Shown here piece after piece: positions 20,207-31,352 of a stretch of DNA of 64,000 nt. Both the position numbers and the translations under genes were made by a program. The first letter of the stretch is position 1, and every line of letters starts with the position of its first letter. The notes beneath the pieces are model-generated. The model searched no databases and was not told the DNA's origin. It saw only the letters and a list, made by a program, of their open reading frames with translations. The stretch spans positions 127,879,840 to 127,943,839 of the forward strand of contig NC_092858.1 in assembly GCF_032062135.1 (NCBI RefSeq). Reading direction: 5' to 3'. Source of the stretch: Pyxicephalus adspersus (taxonomy: Eukaryota; Chordata; Amphibia; Anura; Pyxicephalidae).

Positions 20207-20432
20207 TTACCTTATGAAGCTGATTGATAGAATGCCAAAAGCTGTCACCAAAGCAAAAGGTATCTAAAACATAAAATACATTCTGGTTTACCACTTTTTA
20301 TTGAAAACTTTATTCCATATGTGTTCTTTCATAGTTTTTATATCCTCTGTAATAATTTATACAATGTGAAAATAAAAATAAAGAAACAACATGAATAAGA
20401 AGGTGTATCAAGACTTTTGACTGGTAGTGTAT
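20207..20432 (+). mobile_element. Tc1-like 3' end, truncated
   Basis: GATTGATAGAATGCCAAAAG is followed by CTGTCACCAAAGCAAAAGG, the C-terminal coding end typical of Tc1 transposases, here on the plus strand. The copy ends in AGACTTTTGACTGGTAGTGTA, a Tc1 terminal repeat. The upstream transposase is absent. The sequence differs from the 16.7-kb copy and lies in the opposite orientation, so it is a separate insertion. Confidence 0.75.
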
Positions 20433-20954
20433 GAAGCTGACTATAGACACTGAACACTAACAAGTTAAACTAGAACAGCAATGAACCAGTTGCCCACAGC
20501 AACAATGCCTTACCATTATATTCAATCTGGTTTTCTGACTAGCAATTACCGATTTGTTCTTCAGTCATGATGAATACTTTAATTATAAGTGCACCCAATG
20601 AAAAATGTTTTCAGCTTATATGAACAGGCAAACACTTTTAATTTTCATTTAAGCAGTGCCTACATTTAAAATACTTCAATAAATGATATTCACTTTAAAC
20701 TGCTTTTCTCTGAGAACACTGGGAGATATCGCTCTTAAAGCTTAAGGAGAACAAATGGGTTGCTAAATCTACAGGAGTAGCAAAATTCAATAAAGAAAAA
20801 TAGTACATAGAGGTAAGGCACCATGTAGTGACCAAGCCAGATAAAACCAGTTATTGACAAGCACTAGAACAAAACCAGAAAAATGTCAAAAAAACAAGCA
20901 AGATGAGTTAGTGCTGTGTTTTATAGTGAACCTAAAAATGATGCTATGGTGAAT

Positions 20955-21310
20955 ACATAAGTCTACTTAGATTAATGCACAGCTTTTGATTGAAAGGCAG
21001 CCAGGTAAACCAAAGAGTCATCCACAAGTTTACCCTCCTAGAGAGCACATTATGAAAACAGCCTGGAATATGAGAACCATAGAATTTGATGGTGCAGTGA
21101 TTCAGCTTTACCCAGATCTTTCTTGGGTTACTCTCCAACAAGGTCGAGCCTTGAAACCTCTTTTCACAGTCTGCCGAGATAATTCCATTCTCTACCAGTG
21201 GGGGTTCCCGTTTAGTCTTACAGCCAGGAAGGATGGAAAATCCACGACTCTCTGATACACAGAGGATTTACAAATTTTTTGCTGGGAACTTGGGATCACT
21301 TGTCCCACTA
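20955..21310 (+). pseudogene. L1-like ORF1 protein, C-terminal domain remnant
   Basis: The plus-strand frame reads LYPDLSWVTLQQGRALKPLF and, a few residues on, ILYQWGFPFSLTARKDGKS. This matches the conserved C-terminal domain of L1 ORF1 RNA-binding proteins (the YRWGFPFKL type). A stop after STTL is followed by further likeness (YTEDLQIFCWELGI), so a stop codon interrupts an older frame. The N-terminal coiled coil is missing. Confidence 0.7.
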
Positions 21311-21615
21311 TAAATGGATGGTTTCCACTCCCTGCACAATCATCAGTACCTGAACAGATCACTAAACAAGCGCGCCCTGCGCTCAAGTCCTACATCATAG
21401 AGGGTTCCACGTTTATATATATATTTATATTTTTATTTTTTCACTTCAGTCTCTCCGGGGGCATGTACAGCTGCTTTCATGCTGTTTAATGGGCTTACAC
21501 ACCATTGAAGGCTATATGGCTAACTTTGTTATAATACCCTGTGTATACTGTTTAATAAAAGGGCTGCTAGGTCTTCAATTGATGTATGTATGATTGGGAT
21601 GGGGAAAGTTATGAC

Positions 21616-22206
21616 TAGTGTTAGTGTTCGAATTCAGGTTGTCCTTATATTCGACCCGAATATGGCTGTTCGAAATTTGATAGACCCAATTCGAAAAACA
21701 CAGGACGGTAAAAATTAATTATAATAATAATTGATTAAAAAAAGAATGAAAATTATTTTAAAGTATATTATTAGGAGTTTGTGTTTTTTTAACTAACTTT
21801 TTCTAATTTTTTTTTTTTTTTTTTTTTACAGGTTTTCCTACAATGACATTATGATTCCCGCGGCTGTGCAGCCGTGGGAATCCTCCTGTCATTGCGGAAA
21901 CTCTGGGCACTATAGGTGATGAATGGGGACTTGTCCCCATTTATCACCTGTAGTGCCCAGAGATTGTAGTGGAACTGCGGAGGTAATCTGCAGTTCAGCT
22001 CTATTGTGACGTCACGTGGGAAACTGAACTGCAGACCTCAGCAGATCCACACCTCTTGCAGCCCTTAAAAGACCGTAAAAAAAAACGTAATTCTCGCACC
22101 ATTGACTCCAATGGTGTTCGAATTCGGCATTTGATCACCCAGAGAATTTCTCACTATTCGATCGAATAGCTGTCGTATCGAACAGTGAGATATTCAACCA
22201 ATACTA
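21616..22206. mobile_element. hAT-type non-autonomous element, 591 bp, with internal hairpins
   Basis: GTTATGAC occurs directly on both sides (21608-21615 and 22207-22214), an exact 8-bp target duplication as in hAT elements. The ends are TAGTGTTAGTG and, inverted, TAGTATTGGTTG. Inside are several strong inverted repeats: GATTCCCGCGGC facing GCCGTGGGAATC, CTCTGGGCACTA facing TAGTGCCCAGAG around GGGGAC/GTCCCC, and CTGCAGTTCAG facing CTGAACTGCAG. TTCGAATTCG-like stretches lie near both ends. It sits between the ORF1 and ORF2 remnants of the decayed L1 and does not code. Confidence 0.85.
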
Positions 22207-22559
22207 GTTATGACCCCTCCACTATATTAGCAGGTTTAGATGTTGAAAACCGGGGTGTGGGCCAGTTTAGATGATTAGTGGACCAATCAACATGACCCCC
22301 CTTGGGGCGTCCTTGACCTCTAATTTTTCTGGATCTGAGGGATGTATTATGGACACGCTCACCAATATTGATCAGTATAATTCATAGGACATTGTGCTTG
22401 TTATATTGTTTGTTTTTCTTTTCTTTACTCTTCCCCCAATGCTTTTTTTGAATGGTTCCTACACACTTGTTGCTACTGTTTAGATATCGGGGCCCTAAGG
22501 GATCTCCATGTACGGATTTCATATTTCAGCGTTCCCAACAGCAAAGATTATTTTCACTA

Positions 22560-22740
22560 TGATTAGGTGTATCTCATTAAATGTTAAAGGGTTAAATTCC
22601 CCTTCACAACGTAGACTAGCTCTGCAGGAATGTAGGCATCACTATGCAGATTTTGTATTGCTGCAAAGGACACACCTTGCAGACCCTAGTTCTTACCTTC
22701 TTGCCAAAAGATGTCCACAAATGTGCTTTTCTAAAACTGG
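22560..22740 (+). pseudogene. L1-like ORF2 endonuclease start, fragment
   Basis: The frame MIRCISLNVKGLNSPSQRR, then LALQECRHHYADFVLLQRTH, corresponds to the beginning of an L1 APE-type endonuclease (N-V-x-G-L-N-S-P motif and the LQETH segment). The catalytic Glu of LQETH appears as Arg here. The fragment breaks off at the intruding sequence. Confidence 0.75.
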
Positions 22741-23099
22741 ATGATAACTTATAACTTTTAACAGTTACTAACCTATATCTCCCTTACTACGGAAATATGA
22801 GTACTTATCAATATACTCTGGTCATGAACACATTGCAATATCGACCTTATTTACATTGTTTATATAAATGTGTACATATTTTTATTACCACTTTGTGAAA
22901 GATGCAAATACTGATTAGCCTATACGTACTATTATCTTTTTTATATGCAGTAACTGTCCATGACTGTGAGTTCTTAAGTCCCCTGAAGAAGCCAATACGG
23001 GCAAAACGCGTTGGGTTATCACATCATATCATGATCGTTCAAGCACAAATGCTATAGGATCAATAAAGTCTAGATCATTAGTCCCTTATCTACCTTTGC
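22741..23099. repeat. Unassigned repeat segment with GAAGCC...AAAACGCGT motif
   Basis: It lies between the endonuclease fragment and the antiparallel L1 fragment. It contains CCCCTGAAGAAGCC and GGGCAAAACGCGTTGGG at 22980-23015, then ATCAATAAAGTC near its end. The same motif occurs elsewhere in the window, so this is likely the 3' part of a repeat family I cannot name. A C homopolymer follows at 23099-23110. Confidence 0.5.
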
Positions 23100-24300
23100 C
23101 CCCCCCCCCCATAGTTTGTGGGGAGGTTCGGGACAAAATTGTCTGTTTTTTTTACCGAAGTTTCCTAGTAGGAAGTAGGAAGTATTCTACGATTGGGGTT
23201 GGCAAAACACGAGCAAGTTGTTACACTGACAACAATTGAGGTTGGTAATTCCTAAACTAAAAACTAAGCTGATTTCCTTTCCTCAACAAATTTAAATACT
23301 ACCGAAACATAAACCAGAGGTTTCTTCAAAAGAAGGAAAAAACGGACTGTTTAACTGATGTTACATGTTTAGGTCAAGTGGGGGCACCAAAAACCATCAA
23401 GTAAGGGAATATTGGTCCCAAACTGACCAAATCGCCTCATGTTTATCCAGCCCATTGCTTATCCTGGCTGTTAACAATTCCATCAATTTCACATCCTGTA
23501 TACGTTTGTGTAAGTCAAAAACTGTTGGGGGGGACACAGCATTCCACTGTAGAGTTATGGGGCACCTAGCTGCCGTAAGCACCTGTGCTATCAAATTAGT
23601 GTGTAATTTAGGTAAACCCTTTATAGTGTATGTATATAGGAACAGAGAACAAATTAGTAAGGAGAATATGCACCTTTTCCCAAAAAGGAACAATAAGTGG
23701 GCAAGTCAACAAAATGTGGAATAAGGACCCAACCACCCCAAATCTCCAACAAAGATTATCAGCTGTTGGATAAATGGCCTTCAGGCGCTCAGGTGAAAAA
23801 TTATGTAAAAAAGATGTTTTCACAATACAGGATACACCAAGAACTCTTGGGGGCATTATCCCATATTATATGCCAAAGTTCTTGAGGTATCGGTTTACCC
23901 AATACCTCTTCCCATTTCTGCATATAAGGATGGGTAGCCTCAATCCCTTCACCTATTCCTGCTAAAATCCTGTAAATATCAGAAATTAATCCCCATCTAC
24001 TCGGCCCACTTGCACAGGCTCCCTCAAACAGAGTGAGAGCCTTAAAGCCCATCCCTCTCATGAAAGATTGGGCATAATGGAGTATTTATATATAACTAAA
24101 GTATGATGTGGCAGGTAGTTCCAACGTTTCCTGTAATTCCGTACAGGATAATACTTTACGCGTTCTATGGTGAATAATTTGTCTAAAATGAAATACCTCC
24201 TTAATATGCCAAGGTGCTGTCACCCATATTTGTAAACTGTCTGGGAGATGGGCCTTATACAGGAAAGAAGTCAGTGGGGATCGGTCTGTAGTGAGACTGA
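23100..24300 (-). pseudogene. Antiparallel L1-like ORF2 C-terminus and 3' UTR fragment
   Basis: On the minus strand from about 24290 down, broken frames give FHFRQIIHHRTRKV-like sequence, MGFKALTLFEGACASGPSRW, WHIIWDNAPKSSWCILYCEN, SLFHILLTCPLIVPFWEKV and PPTVFDLHKRIQDVKLMELL. These follow the order of the L1 ORF2 C-terminal region and its Cys-rich segment. The same subfamily sequence (IIHHRTRKVL, SGPSR.GLISDI) is seen in the plus-strand L1 around it. This is a 5'-truncated copy inserted in inverted orientation. Confidence 0.8.
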
Positions 24301-24329
24301 ATTTAAGATACTATTATTACTATTATTAA

Positions 24330-26980
24330 CTTTAATAAAATCTCTGGTAGACTCGGATGGACTCTATGTAATTATATACGGCTATGTGAACACTGTAGCA
24401 ATTACTCTTTGCAATGTGCACGCCTCTAACTCATTCCAAGTATCTTTTCTAGGAAAAGTTTAAGAGCTCATACCTTCAATGCCTCTTTCAAATGTGGTAA
24501 TAGGGGAAGATCTTAACCTACCTCATACGCCATCCTTGGACTGCCTCTCTCTTGAAGGAGGAACATGGCCCCCCTCCCACCACTCATATATTCTCGTGTT
24601 TTAGGGGTCTGATGCACACGTTTTCCCTATGTGATGTATGGCGTATACATCACCCAACTGAAAAGAAATATTCTTTCTACTTCAAACCACATCATACTCA
24701 CACCAGAAAAGATTAATTTTTCAATATTTTCCAGTGCTTCAATCGTCCAGCCATTTTCATATTGGACCTATAATGTGGTCAGACCATGCCCCTATTACTC
24801 TTGACTTAAAGCTAGACCATGTCCCTGGAAGGCAATGTCATTGGAGACTTAATGAATGGTTGCTTAAACGCCTTTAAAACTTGAACTGTACCATTATTTT
24901 AGGGAAAATGAGAATTCAGTTTTGGAAATATTCACCTTATGGAAGGGCCATAAAGCAGTTAATATACACTCTCCGCAGGTTTTATGATAAGGGAAATAAA
25001 GCAGACTCCCTATTAGACAGATGGCATGTGATAAAGCGGCATCTGCTACCCCAGGGGTGATTAGGGATGCACAGGGAATATTGAGACCTGTCCAAAATAG
25101 CTCAGGTTTTTGAGGATTATTACAAGGACCTTTATTCTATGGGTTATGATGCTTAGCAGCAAACAGGGTCTCGGCTGGGTCCAAAAATTAACGCTTAACT
25201 CTCTCGCTGTTCCCTTTCCGCGCTCTTGGCCTCTCTCCTAATCGCACAATCACCCCAACAGAATTTTCAGCTGCAATTTGGTCACTCCCTGCCCATAAGG
25301 CGTCTGGACCAGATGGGTTCACATATCTATATTACAAATCTTTCAGTTCCACTCTGGTACCACATCTGACCTCCATGTTTAATAGTTTCATAGAGGGATC
25401 AGTAATTCCCTCCACTATGCTACACTCTAACATCTCAGTCTTTCTGAAACCGGGGCAAGGACCCTGTGGATCCTGCCAGCTATCTTCCTATTGCTCTTCT
25501 CAACTCAGACTTAAAGTTATTCACAAGGCTCCTAGCCATGCGTTGAGGACCACTACTCCCTTCCCTAATTCCAAAGATCAGGTTGGCTTCATTATGGGGC
25601 GTCAAGCAGTAGTTAATACAGGGAGAACTATCTCCCTGATAGACACCATTAAGAGAATTGATCCAGGAACGCTGATGCTGAGTTGGCCTTTCATGTTTAG
25701 AACACTAACAGTACAGTGGTAATAGACAAGCCTTTTTTGAGGTGATACGAGCATTATACTCCACGCCTACCGCAGTGGTCAAATTTCCACATGATATGTC
25801 ACCAGTCTTGTGCCATTTTTGGGATGCCCATTATTTTCGCTATTATTTGCATTATGTATTGAACCTTTGGCTTAGACTTCTAGAAATCACACTGATATTT
25901 CAGGGGTGTCAGTAAAAGGAAAAAAGGTACACAATTGCGCTGATAATGGATGATATTTTACTTTCCCTCACAAACCCACACATAACAATAACATGTCTTC
26001 ATACAGAACTAGCGGAATTTGGCATCCTATTGTGATATAAGGACAATACTAATAAAACTGAAGCACTGCCATTAAATCTATCCCAGGCAAAAGTTGGAAA
26101 TTTATAGGCAAATTATACATATCATTGGAAAACGGAGTGTTTAAAATATTTATGTATCTTCCTTACCCTGAAATTTTCTACCCTCTATAAATGTAACTAC
26201 CCTCAGATGTTTTGGGAAATAAGGAATCTACTGCATTAATTGAAATATTTGCCTGTCTCTTTTCTTGGGCATATTGTCTTGACTAAGATGACAATACTTC
26301 TTAAACTATTGTACTTCGAGACCCTGCCAGTTCTGGTCCCTTTTCAGGCACTTAAACACCTCCAAACAGATGTTCCTAATTTAATCTGGGCTCAAAAAAC
26401 ACACAGAATATTGAAAAGTGTTCTTTGTTTTCATAAAGATCAGGAAGCCCTGGGTGTTCCAGATTTCACAAAACATTACTATGCAGCTCACCTTCATCAA
26501 CTTAAACAATTAACTTGAACAATTATGGGTATTCCCGACGCATCTAAACTCAATGGTTTGGAGTACCAAATGGCTCCTGCAAGATAATACATTTCTTGCT
26601 CCTATGCTAGTCACGAAACAGATTTGACTAAGATGCAAATTTTCTCTGACGTCAGATCAACTCCCCCTGACCTCCTTCCTCTACACACCTGCACTACCGG
26701 ATAGCTTAACACAATGAATGACCAAGCCCTGGCACTTAAATGGAGTTTTCCACTTCAAGCAAATTATACACCATAGAACGCGTAAAGTACTGCCCTTCTA
26801 CGAAGTGTGTGAAAACGTAGAACTTCCAACCTATGCATAATATAGCAATATCCAAATTAGACATTTCGCAGAGATGCTCACTAGATGAATGGGTTTTAAG
26901 GCTCCTATCCCATTTGAAAGTGTATGCTTAAGTGGTCCAAGTAGATGTGGGTTGATTTCTGATATCAATACTACACAGCA
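24330..26980 (+). pseudogene. L1-like ORF2 remnant (endonuclease end, reverse transcriptase, C-terminus)
   Basis: SLVDSDGLYVIIYGYVNTVA and NVHASNSFQVSFLGKV continue the endonuclease. A reverse transcriptase with GPDGFTYLYYKSF, SVFLKPGQGP and KDQVGFIMGRQAV follows. The active-site region survives only as MDDILLSL where FADDILL is expected. VPDFTKHYYAAHLHQLKQL is the post-RT segment. Frame changes at many points and several in-frame stops make it clearly inactive. The ORF2 end beyond GLISDI is deleted, while the antiparallel fragment retains that part. Confidence 0.8.
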
Positions 26981-27322
26981 CACTCCTAATGGGTCCAAAG
27001 CATAGCCCACGACTTCGATATAACTTAACAAAAGGTAGAAACCATTCTCCTTTTCATTGGTTACCTGTATTTCCCCCTTAATTGTATGTTCATTTTGTAT
27101 ATAGGATATTTGTTTCTCATTTTATTCCTTTTCATATTATCTGTTTTTTTTTTCAAGCAGGGTAGACTGTTGTTTATAAAGATAAAGTCTCAGTCAATAA
27201 AGGATGACTGGTACTAGCTACTTGCTACAATACATACCTTTATGTTTTGAAAGCAGATGTTTTTGTACTGATATTACTATAGTATAAGCTTAAACACTTA
27301 GGCTTAGATGATGAAGCCTTAA

Positions 27323-27712
27323 GCTGCGTACACAATAATTATCGTTGAAAACGAACAACCATTCGTCTGATATTCAACAAAAAAGGTGCACAACAACGCC
27401 GATGAAGGAGGATTGTCGCTGGAAACGAATGACCGTCCGGGTGGATCTGATTGGGCGACGATTGTTCTAAATTTCAGTGATCGTGGATGGTTCTGCAGTA
27501 AACTTTCTCCTTTATACTTTCGTTACTGCATTGTTCAAACGATCATATCTAGCATTTGCACATCATTGTTGGATTATATTTGAACGATCGTATTGTTACA
27601 GCATATACAGAATTGTGCACAATACGATCATTCAAAATAATCGTGCATTATCGTTGATCTGCCGTTAGTCGTTTGTTTTCTAACGATAATTATTGCACGT
27701 GTGTACCTAGCT
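27323..27712. mobile_element. TTAA-site MITE, 390 bp
   Basis: TTAA lies at 27319-27322 and 27713-27716. The left end is GCTGCGTACACAATAATTATCG. The inverted right end is AGCTAGGTACACACGTGCAA, then TAATTATCGTT, so the termini pair over about 30 bp with a small indel. TTAA duplication fits the piggyBac or Kolobok superfamilies; I do not choose. It is inserted in the 3' UTR of the decayed L1 and does not code. Confidence 0.8.
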
Positions 27713-27832
27713 TTAAGCCTGTAACATTGGTTGTATACTTGTCATTCTTTGTTCCTTTGTTTTATTTCTTTTTAAAACCCTTGTATTGGTAATAATATCT
27801 TAATCTGTCTAAAAAAAATCAATAAAAATAAT

Positions 27833-28996
27833 TTCCCCTATTCTTGAGGTCAACTCCCCACTCTGCCCCCAGTCACTGTACTGCTACTTTGGTATTCTGA
27901 CAAAAAAAAGTTATCTTAGGCTGAAATCTTAGGCTCTTTCTTGCTACCTAACCTTAACAGGCATTTCCTATCCCCTACAACAAAGTATGTGACTTCTGGA
28001 CTCTGGACCTTTCGACCTCTCAATATACATCAAGTTTGTGACCAGAAGACCATTGTTCTACCAGACTTACAAACATTTTAAATTTTCTTTATAGTTAAGA
28101 ACTCATGATAATGACAATTGTTTATTGACACTAAACAAAATCCCTATGTAGGCATTATTCATGGAAATAGGTACCTACAAAATGTTACCTGTTTCTATAC
28201 TGTGCTAAATGTATTCATTTTATTGGTTGGTTTGAAAGGTAGAAACTCCCATCCTGGGTTGTTTCTTTGCATTTAGGCTAATCGTTTTGCTGTTATAAAC
28301 TCATGCACAAGGTAAAAACTTTGGCACAATAGCCACATTTGATTGTTCTCACACGTGTCAATAAAAGCTCCATCTTTAGCATGAAGTCTCTATTCCTTAT
28401 TGCTTTAAGAAGGGAAGACATTCAACAGCAGTTATCAGCAGTTACTGAATTACACTGAAAGGGGTATATAGGTTTGTCCAGAAGGGTAACCAGGGATGTG
28501 TCCTTTCAAATAATGCACAGCTGTCCTGGAAAGGCCCCACACTCCAGGTCAATATTTACAATACAATCATGATGGCCATCATGAGTCCATATTAAATGCA
28601 ATGGTGATTCTACCCTACTGCTTATGCCAACAAAATTCCAGATTGAATTTGCAGATGCACAACCCTTCTAGTTGTGCAAACGATTTTTTGCTTAAGGTCA
28701 CCTGCATTTACTATGTATTAAGAATTTATGGCTGCATTATCAACCATATAATGTCATAATTAGGAGCAAGGATCCTCAAGGAGTCAAACTTTACACGCTG
28801 CAAATATGTACAGCACATGTTCTGCACCAACCTATTGTGTGCTTAATGACATGGACTGACATGTTTTCAGACTCAGCAGTTTGTCCAGCTCTGTAGGGAA
28901 TGAGAAATACTCTTTGAGAGACAATTTTTCCTAACGCTGTTACTTAATGGGAAACCTTGTGATGTCAGTCTACTGAATGATTCTCCTTCTCTCTCT

Positions 28997-28998
<2 letters not shown>
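27833..28998. other. Stretch without recognised features
   Basis: This is unique-looking AT-rich sequence between two L1-like elements. I see no gene, RNA gene or terminal repeats. Confidence 0.6.
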
Positions 28999-29035
<37 letters not shown>

Positions 29036-29050
29036 AATATATATATATAG
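28999..29050. repeat. (AT)n microsatellite
   Basis: About 50 bp of alternating AT, with one TTTAAA interruption, follow a CT-rich leader (TTCTCTCTCTCC). Confidence 0.95.
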
Positions 29051-29466
29051 TTTTACGAATGTCTTCACTACACCTTTGCTCAGAAGCTACAAGATAGAAC
29101 TAATTAACCACACTGTGTTAGAAATTCAATTTGAGCCAGCCATCTGTGAAATAATACTCCAAGGTAATTACCATTACCCTCATAAAAGATTCCTACAAGT
29201 AATTAAGGATCCAAACTAGGAATAACGAGAGACTATAAAGTAATATTAAGAGTTGTTAGAAAAAAAAATCCTTTGTTCAAGCAGAAAATGTCCAATGCTT
29301 CAACCATATGAAAATCAGCAAGTTTTAGGCTTTTTCATGAATATTTAAAAACTGAAAATAGGCTGATTTGTAAAAACAAATATTTTAACTACCAATTTCC
29401 TATATTTAAAAGCTGTCATTAGATCGTCACTTTCTATAATTATTGTATATTGTATAAATATTCTAT

Positions 29467-29485
29467 AAAAAATAAATATAAAGTG
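29467..29485. repeat. Target-site duplication, left copy
   Basis: AAAAAATAAATATAAAGTG, identical to 35522-35540. The exact left edge is ambiguous by a few A residues because of the A-rich tail at the other side. Confidence 0.93.
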
Positions 29486-29632
29486 GGCATGCGCCGCCCG
29501 TCCAAGCTGGCTGCTTGTTAGACGGCTCGGCGCTCCCCAGACTCCTTGGAGGCTCTCCGCAGCGGACTGACTCGGCAGCCACACTGCCTGCGGGTGGATC
29601 GCATTCTCGGCTCTCCCGGGCACACGTGTAGG

Positions 29633-30881
29633 ATGGTGGGGAAAGCTGGAAATAAACCGAAAGACCGCATTTCGCGGTCTCAGCCAGGATGTCTGGCCCT
29701 CAAGATGGCGGCCACTAGGGATCCACCTGGCAATGAGGCTCCAGCAGGGATGAGGGGAGAGAGCGGCTCTCCTTCAGGTAGAGGCCGGGATCCGGGGGAC
29801 AGGGGAGGGGAGAGATACCTGCCCCAGCGTTCACCAGAGGCCAGCCAAAACACTCAGGATGCCCCCAGCCCTCAGCTTTCTCAGCTACCCCCCTCTCCAA
29901 GACACTCGCCTGCTGCACACAGTTGTTCAAGCATGCAGGGAGAGGATTCTGTGTTACCCAGCCACAACCTGCAACACTATGACCATGGCTCCAGATTCTC
30001 TGTGTTAATGCAGGAGCCCCCAGCATGTTCTCCCCCTTCCTCGCTCCCGGAAACAGAAAACAGGCTTTATTTGAATTTAGCTGGCCTTTGGCAGTCCGAG
30101 TTGGCAAAAGTCACTGAGACAATTACCTCGGAAGTACGACAAGACTTACAGTCTTTGGGTGCTAGACTTGATATGTTTGAGAAAAAAGTGGATGAAACGG
30201 TGGCCTGTGTTAATCAGAATTCCAAAGAGATAAAGGTCCAGATTGATGCCATGCAGCTTAAGCTTGATGATATGGAAAATAGATCCCGCAGAAATAACTT
30301 TAGGATCCGGGGCCTCCCTGAATCGGTTAAAGATATTACAGAGGCAGTGAGGCGCTTCCTCCACAACCTTCTACCTGACTTGCCAGAGTCACAATTATTG
30401 CTTGACAGGGCACACAGAGCTCTGGTGGCCCCCAAACAAGATGGCCCACCCAGGGATGTAATTGTTAAACCTCACTACTTTACTACTAAGGAAGCACTCT
30501 TGAAAGTGACCAGGGGCTTGGATTTGATCGAGATGGAGGGTCATCAGATACAAAACGCCATTCACTATTCAACGTAGGAGAGCTCTTAAGCCGCTATTGC
30601 AAGTTCTGATTGACCCCAAGAATAAATATAGATGGGCCTTCCCCTTGAAATTGATTTTTCAACTGCAGTGGAAAAGTTTTTCCTTTTCATCTTTTGCGGA
30701 GGGGGAGCAACTCCTCCGAGATCTGGACTTACTCCAGAGAACAGATGTACAGCCTATTCCAGACAAGGAGGCGTCCACATCCCTGTATCCACTGTGGAAT
30801 AAAACCAACCATCAAACCATGTTATTACACTTTCTGTTTTACTACTGCATATGTCTTTACTTTCCTAATCGGAATTATTGA
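29633..30881 (+). pseudogene. L1-like ORF1 (RNA-binding chaperone), one frameshift
   Basis: The likely start is ATG at 29633 (MVGKAGNKPKDR); an in-frame ATG at 29546 is also possible. The N-terminal ~130 residues are rich in Pro, Ser, Gly and Arg. A coiled coil follows (about 30090-30270: LGARLDMFEKKVDETVACVN, MQLKLDDMENRSRR), then an RRM-type segment beginning NNFRIRGLPESVKD. The frame stops at 30577 after IHYST. The C-terminal domain continues one frame over (RALKPLLQVLIDPKNKYRWA, FPLKLIFQ, FAEGEQLLRDLDLLQR). A single-base indel at about 30555-30572 therefore splits it. In L1 the trimeric product binds element RNA. Confidence 0.88.
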
Positions 30882-31352
30882 TGTGATGTTATGTTTACTT
30901 AGTGGCTGCCAAGCCTACCTCAAGCATATTGTACCCCTAGTCAGCAATGATAGGAGTTTTGATTAGGTTTGATGCGGGTACTCTATGCCTCAATGTTTAC
31001 TTCGGGGGGGAGCTGGGATCCGGGGGGTTACACATGCCCCCATACTACAGCGAATCCAGTTCGGGTCATATTTATTTGACTTGGCCCGGAGGGACTTTCC
31101 CTGCCGAGATGGAGCTATTGGGAGCTCCTAGAGGCACAGGGGTTGGGGCTGCCCCTTGGACCCCGGGACTAGTTCTGCCCCGGGGGCCGGGGAGGAGCCT
31201 GAACCTCGTTGATGTTTTTCTGATAATTTTCATGTGCTGGTTGTTTGTTTTGAGTCTGTTTTGTCTGTCCTTGGTGTTGTCCTGTTGTCCCCAAATTGTC
31301 TTTCCCGACCCCAGAGGAAGTACTAATTTGATGCCGTGTATATTACCTCTCT
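30882..31352 (+). other. Inter-ORF spacer of the L1-like element
   Basis: GC-rich spacer between ORF1 and ORF2 with GGGG-rich patches. An open frame of 138 codons crosses it without family likeness. It may carry ORF2 translation signals, but nothing specific is visible. Confidence 0.6.

Larger units (their letters stand above)
20950..27832 (+). mobile_element. Decayed L1-like LINE, interrupted by three later insertions
   Basis: An ORF1 C-terminal remnant lies at about 20955-21310. ORF2 endonuclease remnants are at 22560-22740 and 24330-24560, reverse-transcriptase remnants at about 25260-26520, and the C-terminal region at about 26640-26980. The 3' end at 27800-27832 has TCAATAAAAATAA. The order and plus orientation are consistent throughout, so I read this as one element. 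It is split by an hAT element (21616-22206), an antiparallel L1 fragment with adjoining sequence (about 22750-24320) and a TTAA MITE (27323-27712). It has many stops, frameshifts and internal deletions, and appears 5' truncated. Confidence 0.75.

Noticed and set aside
16744..20432. One Tc1 element spanning both ends
   Set aside because: Both ends are 3' (C-terminal) ends and differ in sequence, so they are two insertions, not the two ends of one.
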